DNA of 64,000 bases from CATOSK01 sp034423195. GTDB lineage: Bacteria > Chloroflexota > Dehalococcoidia > Lucifugimonadales > UBA3495. The notes under the pieces are model-generated. The model searched no databases. It saw only the letters and a program-made list of their open reading frames with translations, and had not been told where the DNA came from. The stretch spans positions 1 through 64,000 of the forward strand of contig DAOUIZ010000024.1 in NCBI GenBank assembly GCA_034423195.1. Reading direction: 5' to 3'. The translations under genes were made by a program, and so were the position numbers. Shown in pieces: positions 25,513 through 34,069 of this stretch (within the stretch, counting starts at the first letter, position 1; each line of letters starts with the position of its first letter).

Positions 25513-26508
25513 ATGCCCCCAAACAAGAGAATTTACATTGGGACCCACGACGGAGTTTGCGCGGTGGTGAGCCACGACGGCGGCGATTCGTGGGAGCTGG
25601 GACCGGTGACCTTTCTTCCCCACGCGGCGGCGCGATTGTCGGCGAGCCGGGTGAACCCGTTGCGGGCTTACCTGGCGGCATACGAGGCAGGCGTCTACCG
25701 GACTGACGACGGAGGCATATCCTGGAAAAAGCTGGACTCCTACCCGACGCCCTACGCCCACAGCGTTCTGGCCCATCCCACCGAGGGAGACGCGGTCCTG
25801 GTGGGGAGCGAACCGGCAGCGGTGTTCCGTTCGCGGGACGGCGGGAATACGTGGGAGGATCTGGAGGGATTCCAGGCCGTTCCAGAGGCGTCCGAGTGGG
25901 GGTTCCATTCTCCGACGAGGGACTCCCATGTGCGGGACCTGCGGGCGGTGCCCGGGGACCCCGACAGCCTGTTCGCCGGGATCGAAGTTGGAGGGATGGT
26001 GTGTACCGGCAATGGCGGCGGCAGCTGGCGGCAATTGCCCGGGCTGGACCCGGACATTCACTGCGTCAACCTGGCCGAGGGGATGCCGGGGCGGGTGTAC
26101 GTGGCGACGGCCAGCGCTCCGTACCGGTCCGATGACGGAGGCTCCGGGTGGGAAATTATCAACAGCGGCATCGACCGGCGGTACACCCTGCACATCGCGT
26201 CGGCGCCGGATAGTCCCAACGTGGTGCTGGTGACAGTTTCGGAGAACGCCCGGCGGGGCAACCCCAAGTTCTACCGCTCCACCAACGGCGGGGAGAGCTG
26301 GACGATGGTGGAAGGGCTCGGGCAGGGAGAGAGTCCCAACGAGATGGTGGTGGCCTTCGACTGGGACCCGGAGGAGGCGGGGAGAGTTTACGCGGGCACC
26401 GACGGCGGGGGCCTGTTCCAGAGCCGGGACGGCGGCAGGACCTGGGAGGAACTGCCGGTGGGGCTGGACACGGTGGCAGTGGGGGCGCTGGCGGCGGGAA
26501 CCGGGTAG
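25513..26508 (+). CDS. BNR/sialidase-like repeat beta-propeller protein
   Basis: Protein of 331 aa starting at ATG 25513. It contains at least five Asp-box (BNR) motifs: SHDGGDSW, RTDDGGISW, RSRDGGNTW, STNGGESW and QSRDGGRTW, spaced about 50-60 residues apart. No signal peptide is seen. Such YCF48/VPS10-like propellers are common in Chloroflexota and usually have no known substrate; sialidase activity should not be assumed. Confidence 0.82.
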   Translation: MPPNKRIYIGTHDGVCAVVSHDGGDSWELGPVTFLPHAAARLSASRVNPLRAYLAAYEAGVYRTDDGGISWKKLDSYPTPYAHSVLAHPTEGDAVLVGSEPAAVFRSRDGGNTWEDLEGFQAVPEASEWGFHSPTRDSHVRDLRAVPGDPDSLFAGIEVGGMVCTGNGGGSWRQLPGLDPDIHCVNLAEGMPGRVYVATASAPYRSDDGGSGWEIINSGIDRRYTLHIASAPDSPNVVLVTVSENARRGNPKFYRSTNGGESWTMVEGLGQGESPNEMVVAFDWDPEEAGRVYAGTDGGGLFQSRDGGRTWEELPVGLDTVAVGALAAGTG

Positions 26509-26551
26509 GAAGCCGGCACTCCCCTGTTAGCTATGCTGGGGTAGACAACGG

Positions 26552-26590
26552 AACGGGAGCGCAGGGTCAACCCACGCTCCCGTTGTTTTA
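26552..26590 (+). terminator. Rho-independent terminator
   Basis: AACGGGAGCG and CGCTCCCGTT pair over 10 bp with a 13-nt loop and are followed by GTTTTA. It lies between the convergent BNR and hsp20 genes. Confidence 0.8.
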
Positions 26591-26631
26591 CCCAGGCCGA
26601 TGTTACGGCCGGTCAAGGGGAATCCTGGCTT

Positions 26632-27105
26632 CTAGGCGTCGTCACCGCCGCCGTTGTCGCCGAAGTGGACCTGGAGATGCCGGGCCCGCTTGGCCTCCGC
26701 CTTGGGGACGGTGATGGTCAGGACGCCGTGGCTGTACTTGGGTTCCACCTTGTCCGGGTCCACGGAGTCGGGGAGCCGCAGGGCGCGGTGGAAGGAACCG
26801 GACCGGCGCTCCCTCATGAGGAAGGTCCCCTCCTTCTCCACATGCTCCTCGGAAGTGCTGCCCTTGATGGTCAGGACGTTATCTTCAATGGAAACCTGGA
26901 TGTCCTCGGGTTTCACCCCGGGCATGGAGGCGCGGATGACGGTGTCGTCGCCCTGGCGCACGACGTCGAGGGGGACGGCCCACGCCTCGATCTCTGGCCC
27001 GCTTTCCGCGGGAATGTTGGGAGCGTCGCCGAACCGGCGCCACATGCGGTCCATGGTGTCCTGCATCTGCCTGAGGTCCTGGAAGGGATGCCATCGCTGC
27101 ATCAT
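26632..27105 (-). CDS. Hsp20/alpha-crystallin small heat-shock protein
   Basis: Protein of 157 aa starting at ATG 27105 (or the next Met) after GGAGGAAAAACC. The alpha-crystallin domain (about 42-140) shows VIRASMPGVKPEDIQVSIE, LMRERRSGSFHRALRLP and YSHGVLTITVPKAE. It is an ATP-independent holdase that keeps unfolding proteins soluble. It is the second gene of an operon led by the small gene at 27163-27372 and divergent from hspR. Confidence 0.93.
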   Translation of the reverse strand: MMQRWHPFQDLRQMQDTMDRMWRRFGDAPNIPAESGPEIEAWAVPLDVVRQGDDTVIRASMPGVKPEDIQVSIEDNVLTIKGSTSEEHVEKEGTFLMRERRSGSFHRALRLPDSVDPDKVEPKYSHGVLTITVPKAEAKRARHLQVHFGDNGGGDDA

Positions 27106-27162
27106 GGTTTTTCCTCCGTTATTGCGTTGTTGTTTGACTATGGTGCGAATCTGGATACGTTG

Positions 27163-27372
27163 CTACGCCGGGAAGGAGTAGTACCGGACGCCCGGGAAGG
27201 GGACCCGGTATTCCATGTACCCTGGCCGGGACTGGGCCGCCGGCTGGTCCCGTCGGGCCTCTTCCAGGAATTGCTCGACTTCCTGGGCAAGGGTGTTTCC
27301 GAGGGTTATTTGGGGTGTTTCGCCGGTAACCTCGGGGGCCTGACTGCGGTCAAGAAGTTCAACGGTCGCCAC
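27163..27372 (-). CDS. Small protein leading the hsp20 operon, unknown function
   Basis: Protein of 69 aa. The start is GTG 27372, with an excellent AGGAGG site eight bases upstream and a consensus promoter at 27404-27432, so it is very probably translated. The sequence has an acidic middle (LAQEVEQFLEEARRDQP) and an aromatic C-terminus (YMEYRVPFPGVRYYSFP). No family is recognised. Being first in a heat-shock operon suggests a role in protein quality control, which is inference only. Confidence 0.75.
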   Translation of the reverse strand: MATVELLDRSQAPEVTGETPQITLGNTLAQEVEQFLEEARRDQPAAQSRPGYMEYRVPFPGVRYYSFPA

Positions 27373-27403
27373 GGTGTGACCTCCTGGTAATCAACATGAT
27401 GCA

Positions 27404-27432
27404 AGTATATAGATTGATATAACTCATGTCAA
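27404..27432 (-). promoter_or_regulatory. Sigma70 promoter of the hsp20 operon
   Basis: Minus strand TTGACA, 17 bp, TATACT: a full -35 match and five of six at -10 with ideal spacing. Transcription would start near 27397, 25 bp before GTG 27372. Confidence 0.85.
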
Positions 27433-27433
27433 G
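27413..27433 (-). promoter_or_regulatory. HAIR-like HspR operator overlapping the -35
   Basis: On the minus strand it reads CTTGACA-N7-TATCAAT. The known HspR inverted repeat (HAIR) is CTTGAGT-N7-ACTCAAG. Spacing is exact and nine of fourteen half-site bases match. The site covers the -35 of the hsp20 operon, a good place for repression by the neighbouring hspR product. Confidence 0.5.
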
Positions 27434-27537
27434 TCTCTCTAATTTCCATATCACTAACAGGATGCTGCATTGGCAGGTCTATATCCCGAATGTATAATCG
27501 GCCATGTGTTTAACAAGAGACTCAGGGAGGTGGAGCA

Positions 27538-28005
27538 GTGACGCAGTCGAGGGGAATTTACCTGATAAGCGTTGTGGCAAAGACGCTGGACATGCACCCG
27601 CAGACTTTGCGGAAGTACGAACGCGCCGGATTCATCGAGCCCCTGCGCATGGGCAGCCTGAGAACCTATTCGGACGAGGATGTGGCCCGGCTGCGGCTAA
27701 TCAAGCACTTCGTCGAGGATATGGGTCTGAACCTGGCCGGCGTAGAGTTGGCGCTTCACCTGACCAGCGAACTGCTGGAAGTGCGGAAGGGACTTTCCAG
27801 TGGGCGGGTGTCGGCCCAGGCGGCGGAATCCATAAAGCGGGTTGACGGGATGCTGGCTGCGTTGGGGGTGCGGGTGGTATCCCGGCCCAAGCGGGAGGAA
27901 CAGCAGGCGATTCCCGAACCGGGGGAAGGGTGGTTCAAGGTGAATCCGGGCGAGGCGCTGGAGTTCGAATCGGGACCGCGCCGGGTCTCGTTCACAGCGG
28001 GGTAG
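27538..28005 (+). CDS. hspR: HspR-type MerR-family heat-shock repressor
   Basis: Protein of 155 aa starting at GTG 27538 after GGGAGGTGGAGCA. The winged-helix MerR domain lies in the first 80 residues: YLISVVAKTLDMHPQTLRKY, FIEPLRMGSLRTYSDEDV and EDMGLNLAGVELAL. The MHPQTLR(K/Q)Y wording is characteristic of HspR, which represses chaperone genes through HAIR sites. The C-terminal third is variable. It is divergent from the hsp20 operon. Confidence 0.88.
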   Translation: MTQSRGIYLISVVAKTLDMHPQTLRKYERAGFIEPLRMGSLRTYSDEDVARLRLIKHFVEDMGLNLAGVELALHLTSELLEVRKGLSSGRVSAQAAESIKRVDGMLAALGVRVVSRPKREEQQAIPEPGEGWFKVNPGEALEFESGPRRVSFTAG

Positions 28006-28047
28006 ACCGCTGGCATACAGCGCCGGATAAGGTCCGCCCTAAAGAGC

Positions 28048-28077
28048 AAAGGGGAGCACGCTGCATTGCTCCCCTTT
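28048..28077. terminator. Bidirectional terminator between hspR and the reductase gene
   Basis: AAAGGGGAGCA and TGCTCCCCTTT form an 11-bp perfect stem with an 8-nt loop. T-rich flanks on the + side serve hspR and A-rich flanks serve the opposing gene. Confidence 0.8.
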
Positions 28078-28103
28078 CGCATGGCACTGGTCTGCCCTAT
28101 GCC

Positions 28104-29153
28104 CTACCTTCCCACCGCCCGCAGGATGCTGTCCACCAGCTCCGGCCCGGGGGTGATGGAGCCGTCGTCGACGCCGTGCATAGCCTCTACGATAGCGTCG
28201 TTGAAGGGGGTCTCCACTCCCGTCTCCCGTCCCTTGGTGCAGATGAGGCCGTTCATGAGGTCTATCTCGGAACGGCGTCCCTTGTGCACGTCCTGGGCCA
28301 TGGAAGCCAGCCAGTTGACCCGGCCTCCCGACTGGGACATGAAGTCGTCCAGCTCCTCGAAGACGTCGCCCTTGTCGGCGTCGGCCCACATGGCGGCGGG
28401 CTTGCCGTTGATGGCGACCACGTCCAGTCCCTGGGCCAGGCCCACCTGGGCGGCTTCCTTGCAGAGGTGGATGCGGATGGAGCGGCAGCGGGGATCGGCA
28501 GCCATGTTCTGGGAGCCGAGGGTGGACATGGCGGATATGGCGTTGCCCATCCCGTTCTGGCACAGCTTCGCCCAGCGTTCCCCCCAGAGGTTGTCGGTGG
28601 CGTAGGCGGCGTCAATGCAGTCCATCTTGGCGGCGATGTTCTCGGCCCGCTCGGTGATTGCGCCGTTCTGCTCGCCCACCCGGAAGACGGTATGGCCGTG
28701 GTCCCGTCCCGGGGCCCCGCCCCGGTTTACGTGCCCCGGCTCCCACAGGGCGACCTCGATGTGGGAGGCGATGCAGCCCAGCTCCCGGTCCTCGCCGACG
28801 ATGGCGCCGATGACCGGGTCGTTCCAGCAGTTCTGGAGGGATATGAAGAACCCGTCTGGCTTGACGTAGCGCTTGATGAAGTGGGTGGCCCACTCGGTGT
28901 CGTAGGACTTCATGGAGATGAAGGCGTAGTCGAAGGGTTCGGTGATTCCCTGGGCGTCGGTCAGGTGCATGGCGTTGACCGGCACGGTGAAGTCGCCCTG
29001 GCTGCCGCTGGCCCGCAGCCCGTCGCGGCGCATGGTCTCCACATGCTCCGGCCACATGTCGATGATGGTCACGTCCTCGTCTTCCCTGGCGAGAAAGGCG
29101 GCGGTGTAGCTGCCCAAAGCTCCGGCGCCCATGATAGCGATGCGGTCACCCAT
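28104..29153 (-). CDS. Ketopantoate reductase (ApbA/PanE) family oxidoreductase
   Basis: Protein of 349 aa starting at ATG 29153 after AGGAGGGACC. The N-terminal Rossmann fold has IAIMGAGALGSYTAAFLA; the middle carries FISMKSYDTEW and WGERWAKLCQNGMGNAIS, where the family's catalytic Lys and Asn lie. The C-terminal domain has GRRSEIDLMNGLICTKG and TPFNDAIV. The family reduces 2-dehydropantoate with NADPH, but no pantothenate genes are near. The paralogue-rich family in Chloroflexota leaves the substrate open. Confidence 0.85.
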   Translation of the reverse strand: MGDRIAIMGAGALGSYTAAFLAREDEDVTIIDMWPEHVETMRRDGLRASGSQGDFTVPVNAMHLTDAQGITEPFDYAFISMKSYDTEWATHFIKRYVKPDGFFISLQNCWNDPVIGAIVGEDRELGCIASHIEVALWEPGHVNRGGAPGRDHGHTVFRVGEQNGAITERAENIAAKMDCIDAAYATDNLWGERWAKLCQNGMGNAISAMSTLGSQNMAADPRCRSIRIHLCKEAAQVGLAQGLDVVAINGKPAAMWADADKGDVFEELDDFMSQSGGRVNWLASMAQDVHKGRRSEIDLMNGLICTKGRETGVETPFNDAIVEAMHGVDDGSITPGPELVDSILRAVGR

Positions 29154-29271
29154 GATGGTCCCTCCTGATTTGGTGGCAGTTGCTTACCGGAAGATTGGCC
29201 CGGTACGGGGAATGAGAATGTTGGGAATATGTCACTGGCCTGAGTCCTTTGTCAAACGGCGAACCCTAGTT

Positions 29272-29745
29272 TCAGTCGAGCAACCCTGGTAGTTCCTGTG
29301 GACCTTCGTAGAGAGGTTGCCTTATGGTTATTGGAGGGTTGCCTTCCAGTCGATCGAGCCGCAGCAAATCCGGGTCGGTCGACTCAATAATTGGGATGTT
29401 CCAATGCAGGGCGGTAGCAAGATGTATCGCATCAGGAGGTTTTATTTTGGGCCCATTCCGGTATGTTCTGATGAGGCCGCGTGATACTTCTGCTATTCTG
29501 GTGTCGATTCCAATGGGGACAACGTAATTACGCCCGAAAAACTCCTTGATTAGGGCTTCGGAATCTGGGTCTGAATAACCCTGCAAATAAGCAACCTCAA
29601 TGGTCGCCATTATCGAGACTGCGATTTCAGTCTGGCCACGCTGGGCTTGCTGGATAATGCGTTCACATTCCGTTTGTATCTGGCTGTTGCCAGCTAAGTA
29701 GCCGATTACAACACAGGAATCCCACAGCCGACGTCCGCCGGGCAT
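29272..29745 (-). CDS. PIN-domain protein, second gene of a two-gene unit
   Basis: Protein of 157 aa starting at ATG 29745 after AAGGATAGAGG. PIN acidic positions are Asp9 in RLWDSCVVIGYLAG, Glu in SIMATIEVAYLQG (about 50), Asp in IKPPDAIHLATAL (about 105) and Asp in IIESTDPDLLRL. It begins 3 bp after the stop of the upstream 260-aa gene, so the pair is coupled. It is likely a toxin-type ribonuclease, but its partner is not a known antitoxin family. Confidence 0.82.
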   Translation of the reverse strand: MPGGRRLWDSCVVIGYLAGNSQIQTECERIIQQAQRGQTEIAVSIMATIEVAYLQGYSDPDSEALIKEFFGRNYVVPIGIDTRIAEVSRGLIRTYRNGPKIKPPDAIHLATALHWNIPIIESTDPDLLRLDRLEGNPPITIRQPLYEGPQELPGLLD

Positions 29746-29748
29746 CCT

Positions 29749-30531
29749 CTATCCTTTTCTCTCTCGCACTTCACGCAGGAAGCCGACCGGATCCCGGGCG
29801 GCTCCCATATCAGGGATAGAACCAAATCCTGCCTTGGGCAGCTCTGGGTCAGGAGTTGCATCTGCGATTTCTAGGACGTCGGCAATAGCCCGGGGCACGC
29901 CGTTGCTGAAATATCTGACTTTGCCTCTGACAACTACTCTCTTACCAAGCAATTCCTTCGCTTCTTCAATCATAGTCGAGGCAGAAGGGATGGAGCATTT
30001 GACGGGAGAATTGCTGATGCGGTCCCACATCGTGAACGAGTTGGACCGATGGACGCTGACAACTTCCAACGTACCCTCAATGGAGGCCAGGTTCCAGTAG
30101 CCGGCGCGCAATATCTGGTCGGTTTGCTCACCGATTTCTTTCTCGATGGTCGCTATTTGCTGTCGGTCGGCAGAAACCACGATTGATCTGGCATGGTCCC
30201 TTCCAACGAACAAGCGTCGCATCCGTTTCAGGGATGCGAGCGCATCTTCTCCGAAGTATTCGGGTGGCTCAAAACTTCCGGCTGTGACGCTCCGAAGGCC
30301 GTCGGCCACGATATTGACGGCTTCCTGGTCTCCCAACAGAGGCTTTACTGTGACCGTTGGCGCACTGGAATGGAGGTTTGAGACGACCCACCGTTTGGAC
30401 GAGCGGTCCCGGTGGACTGCGTAATCAACCTCGTCCAAGAGCTTGCCAATGTCGTTGAGAGCTTTGGCAAACAAGTCTATGGAGGTAGTTTTGGCCTCCG
30501 GATTTATTGTGAATGTCAGACCTTCTGGCAT
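29749..30531 (-). CDS. Unknown 260-aa partner of the PIN protein
   Basis: The start is ATG 30531 with GGAG upstream. An N-terminal region of mixed alpha/beta sequence precedes a C-terminal stretch (about 150-235) that reads like an OB-fold: GTLEVVSVHRSNSFTMWD, VKCSIP, KELLGKRVVVRGKVRYFSNG and RAIADVLEI. It has no signal peptide or membrane segment. Size and fold differ from classical antitoxins. It may bind nucleic acid and control the PIN nuclease; that is inference. Confidence 0.7.
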   Translation of the reverse strand: MPEGLTFTINPEAKTTSIDLFAKALNDIGKLLDEVDYAVHRDRSSKRWVVSNLHSSAPTVTVKPLLGDQEAVNIVADGLRSVTAGSFEPPEYFGEDALASLKRMRRLFVGRDHARSIVVSADRQQIATIEKEIGEQTDQILRAGYWNLASIEGTLEVVSVHRSNSFTMWDRISNSPVKCSIPSASTMIEEAKELLGKRVVVRGKVRYFSNGVPRAIADVLEIADATPDPELPKAGFGSIPDMGAARDPVGFLREVRERKG

Positions 30532-30726
30532 TGAGGACTCCGCATGGCCTGCCGCCATAAGGGGGGTTGGCACCCTAATCCACCTATGTTCCCATCAAAA
30601 GACCCCTGCCGATGCCAGCGAGGTGTTTTTCCAGTCTCAGCAACGGGAATATGGCACTGGCCGGAGCTGGCTGTCAAACGGAAGCCGTGCCGAAGGTGGC
30701 TGGTGAGTCCAGGCCTCTCGTTGAAT

Positions 30727-32319
30727 TTAATGGACAACCTCCGGCATCTCCACCAGCCGGGCGCTGTTGACGTGGGGCAGGCCGCGGATTTCCTCCATGA
30801 CCGCCGGGGGGACGGAGTCGTCCAGGCCGAGGACCATCATGGCGTTGCCCCGGGGGCTGAGGCGGGCCACCTTCATGTAGCTGATGTTGATGTTGTGCTG
30901 TCCGGTGACCGTTCCGACGGAGCCGATGGAGCCGGGCTGGTCCCGGTTGTCCACGAACATGAGGTAGGGCACCGAGGGGTCCAGGTCCACCGGGTAGTCG
31001 TTCACCCTGACGATATGGGGCCCGTCCCGCAGGGAGGTGCCGGTGAGGGTGACTCCCTCCCGGTTGGTGTGGAGGGTGACGGAGATGAGGCTGGGGTACT
31101 CGGAGCTTTCCGAGCTTTTCTGCTCGGTGATGCTCAGGCCCCGCCGCTGGGCCAGCACCGGCGCGTTGATGACGTTGACCTGCTCGGAAATGACCGGCGA
31201 CAGCAGTCCCTCCAGCACCGAGGCGGTGAGGAAGGCCGTGTCGTGGTCGGCGACCTCGCCCTGGTAGCGGATGGTGACGCCGGCGAACTGTCCGTCGGCC
31301 AGGTTGGTGAGCAGGTTGCCCAGGATGTAGGCCACCGGCTTGAAGGGCGCCAGGACGGCCTGCGCCTCGGGCCGCAGGTTGGGAGCGTTGACGGTGTTGG
31401 CCGCCGGGCGTCCGGCCAGGACGGCCAGCACCTGCTCCGCCGCTTCAATGGCGACCTCCCGCTGGGCTTCCTCGGTGGACGCGCCCAGGTGGGGAGTGGA
31501 TATGACGCGGGGGTGCTGGGCCAGGGTCATATCCGCTGGTGGTTCCTCCGTGAACACATCCAGGGCGGCGGCTCCCAGGGTACCGGCTTCGAGAGCTTCC
31601 AGGAGGGCATCCTCGTCCACCAGTTCGCCGCGGGCCACGTTGATCAGGCGGGTGTCGGGACTCATCAGCCCCAGCTCCCGCTTTCCGATGAGCTTGTTGG
31701 TGTTGGGGGTCAGGGGCGTGTGCAGGGTTATGAAGTCGGCGGTGGACAGCAGCTCATCCAGGGGGGCGAGACGGGCGCCGAAGCGGGCGGCGAAATCGGC
31801 GGACACGAAGGGGTCGTGGACCAGGATACGCATTCCGAAGGCGCGGGCGCGGGTGGCAACCTCGGCCCCCACCCGTCCCAGGCCGACGATCCCCAGTGTC
31901 TTTTCCCTCACCTCGATTCCCATGAAGGCGCTGCGCCTCCACTCACCCTGGCGCATGGAGGAATGGGCCTGGGGGACGTTGCGGGCCAGGGCCAGCATCA
32001 GGGCCAGGGTATGCTCCGCCGCCGCCACGGTGTTCCCCAGGGGAGCGTTGACCACCGGGATGCCGGCGCTGGTGGCGGCTTCCAGGTTGATGTTGTCCAC
32101 GCCGATGCCGGCCCGGGCTATCACCCGCAGGTCGCGCCCGGCGCGGATGACCGCGGGGGTCACCTTGGTCTCGCTGCGTACCACCAGGGCCTGGTAGTCC
32201 TTGATGGTTTCGACCAGTTCTGATTCCTGCAAGCCCCGCTTCACGTCCACCTCGGCGGCGGTTCCAAGGAGTTCCAGGCCTTCGGGGGCGATTGCATCCG
32301 TAACCAATACTTTTGACAT
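30727..32319 (-). CDS. serA: D-3-phosphoglycerate dehydrogenase
   Basis: Protein of 530 aa, the long SerA form. It oxidises 3-phosphoglycerate with NAD in the first step of serine synthesis. The order is an N-terminal substrate domain, NAD-binding GIVGLGRVGAEVATRA near 145, catalytic INVARGELVDEDAL and HLGASTEEAQ (catalytic His), the intervening ASB domain and a C-terminal ACT domain (LMFVDNRDQPGSIGSVG), where serine feedback acts in relatives. Only a weak ribosome site precedes ATG 32319. Serine made here could feed the glycine cleavage operon through SHMT. Confidence 0.95.
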   Translation of the reverse strand: MSKVLVTDAIAPEGLELLGTAAEVDVKRGLQESELVETIKDYQALVVRSETKVTPAVIRAGRDLRVIARAGIGVDNINLEAATSAGIPVVNAPLGNTVAAAEHTLALMLALARNVPQAHSSMRQGEWRRSAFMGIEVREKTLGIVGLGRVGAEVATRARAFGMRILVHDPFVSADFAARFGARLAPLDELLSTADFITLHTPLTPNTNKLIGKRELGLMSPDTRLINVARGELVDEDALLEALEAGTLGAAALDVFTEEPPADMTLAQHPRVISTPHLGASTEEAQREVAIEAAEQVLAVLAGRPAANTVNAPNLRPEAQAVLAPFKPVAYILGNLLTNLADGQFAGVTIRYQGEVADHDTAFLTASVLEGLLSPVISEQVNVINAPVLAQRRGLSITEQKSSESSEYPSLISVTLHTNREGVTLTGTSLRDGPHIVRVNDYPVDLDPSVPYLMFVDNRDQPGSIGSVGTVTGQHNINISYMKVARLSPRGNAMMVLGLDDSVPPAVMEEIRGLPHVNSARLVEMPEVVH

Positions 32320-32470
32320 AAGACTCGATTAGACCTCGTTTGTGAAATGTACTATTCGGGGGAGAGGATGGGATCGGCGCCGGCGCCACGGCGTTGGCCG
32401 GGCGGCAACCGTAGGTTTCTAAGATATAAAAGCCGGGGTCTATCCGCAACTTTTCGTGCTCCTCGGCAAC

Positions 32471-32590
32471 GTTGCAATTCAGGTGGTTTCGTTCCCGGCC
32501 CGTCTCCTTCTCCCCCGCCTTTCCCGCGCGGGCGGGAGCCCCGCAGCCGTTGAGCCGAATCACCGGAAACGGGACCCTGTCTGCTGACAG
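32471..32590 (+). repeat. Dispersed intergenic repeat, copy A
   Basis: Starts GTTGCAATTCAGGTGGTTTC, followed by a CTCCTTCTCCCCC tract and the palindromic core CCCGCGCGGGCGGG, then GCAGCCGTTGA. It aligns along about 120 bp with copy B at 32931. Confidence 0.65.
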
Positions 32591-32930
32591 TTGGCCCTTT
32601 CCAACCCCGTCCTTCGTCCGGTACCATGAGTCCAGGGAAAGTTCCCAGCCCGGCGTTCCCCTCAGAAATGCACCAAATTGCATCAAAATGGAGCAGGGAA
32701 AATTTTCCAGGCCCGGCGGCAGCGTTCCAACACCCGGTTTCCAGAGGTGACAAAAGCGGACAAAACCATGACATTCGGCGGAAAAACGAGGACATTTGGC
32801 GGATATTTCGAGGACAACATCCCCCGGCCGCCACGCTCAAATGTCCCGAAATGTCCGCTTTTGTCCGGTTTTGGGAAAACGGGCAGGTCCTGGCCGATGC
32901 CGGGCAGCCGGCATCTTCTGTTTGCCGTAG

Positions 32931-33060
32931 CATTGCAATTCAGGCGTCTTCGCTTCCGGTCCGCCTCCTTCTCTCCCGTCTTCTCGGCGCAGAGCCTGCC
33001 CCGCGTCGGCGGGGATCCCCGTGGCCGTTAACCTGGACCGCCTGAAATGGAACGCTGCCG
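32931..33060 (+). repeat. Dispersed intergenic repeat, copy B
   Basis: Starts CATTGCAATTCAGGCGTCTT, then CGCTTCCGGTCCGCCTCCTT, then the palindromic core CCCCGCGTCGGCGGGG and GTGGCCGTTAA. It is the same order of blocks as copy A with point differences. Confidence 0.65.
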
Positions 33061-33165
33061 TGCTTCTCTTGACCCTGTCCTGACCCGTCGGTAGGATGGG
33101 TTGCGGCCTGCGGCCGACACCGTTATCGTGTTCAGCTTTCCCGATTTTCAGCCAGGGGGTCCGGT

Positions 33166-33951
33166 ATGGCGGTCGACTTCACCGAAGAAACGGTCAGCGT
33201 CGGGGGATGTGATTTGCAGTTGTTCAGGGGAGGGTCGGGAGACCCGCTGCTGGTTTTGCACGGCGCCGGCGGGAATCGGGGTCCCCTGGGTTATGCCCAG
33301 ACCCTGGCGGAGCATTACACCGTCTACCTGCCCTCCCATCCCGGTTTCGGCAAGTCCGGCCGCCCGGACTGGATTGAGTCGGTAAGGGACCTGGCACTCT
33401 TCTATACTTGGTTCCAGGAAGAACAGGGGTTGGAAGGGGCGCGGTGCATCGGCTTTTCCATGGGCGGCTGGATGGCCGCCGAGATGGCCGCGACCCGCCG
33501 CCGCGCCTTTTCCAGGATGATGCTGGTGGGGGCGGCGGGCATCAAGCCCCAAAGCGGTGAAATCGCCGACATTTTCATCATCACGCCGGCCCAGGTTGCC
33601 GAGCTGTCGTTCCATGATCCGGCCCAGGCTCCCGAGTACGATGAAATCTACGGCGGGACTCCCACGCCGGAGCAGGCAGCCCAGTCCGAACGCGACCGGG
33701 AGATGTCGGTACGGGTCTGCTGGAAGCCTTACATGCACGACCCGCGCCTGCCTTCCCTGCTGGAACGGGTGAACATTCCCACGCGCATCCTGTGGGGGCG
33801 TCAGGACAAGCTGGTGCCGGTGGAGTGCGGCGAGCAGTATCAAAAGGTCATCAGGGGATCGGACCTGGTGGTCTTGGACAACTGCGGACACTCACCCCAA
33901 ATCGAAAGACCGCAGGAGTTCGTGGCGGCGGCGTTGGAGTTCCTCGCCTAG
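33166..33951 (+). CDS. Alpha/beta-fold hydrolase
   Basis: Protein of 261 aa starting at ATG 33166 after AGGGGG. The oxyanion-hole LVLHGAGGNRG is near 28-38, the nucleophile elbow GFSMGG gives Ser about 99, the acid Asp is in WGRQDKLVPVE and the catalytic His in NCGHSPQIERP. The cap region (150-185) is short. It resembles carboxylesterase or C-C bond hydrolases such as MhpC; the substrate is unassigned. Confidence 0.88.
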   Translation: MAVDFTEETVSVGGCDLQLFRGGSGDPLLVLHGAGGNRGPLGYAQTLAEHYTVYLPSHPGFGKSGRPDWIESVRDLALFYTWFQEEQGLEGARCIGFSMGGWMAAEMAATRRRAFSRMMLVGAAGIKPQSGEIADIFIITPAQVAELSFHDPAQAPEYDEIYGGTPTPEQAAQSERDREMSVRVCWKPYMHDPRLPSLLERVNIPTRILWGRQDKLVPVECGEQYQKVIRGSDLVVLDNCGHSPQIERPQEFVAAALEFLA

Positions 33952-34069
33952 TTGGTTTGCGGCTCCGTTGTGGGTGCGGCCCACTGACGGCCGTTGCGTC
34001 GTCCGACAGGACCTTCCCGACGGTCTCCCCCGGCGGCGCTACGCCCATTGAGAAGCGCGGGAACTTGCC

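Larger units (their letters stand above)
32320..33165. other. Repeat-rich spacer without a convincing gene
   Basis: About 850 bp. It holds two copies of the dispersed repeat (32471-32590 and 32931-33060). Between them is a low-complexity stretch (about 32745-32880) of GGACA/TGTCC words containing an exact 12-bp inverted repeat, CAAAAGCGGACA / TGTCCGCTTTTG. No open frame shows family features. Confidence 0.55.

Noticed and set aside
32678..33031. 117-aa plus-strand reading frame in the serA upstream spacer
   Set aside because: It crosses the inverted repeat and dispersed repeat copy B and has no ribosome site.
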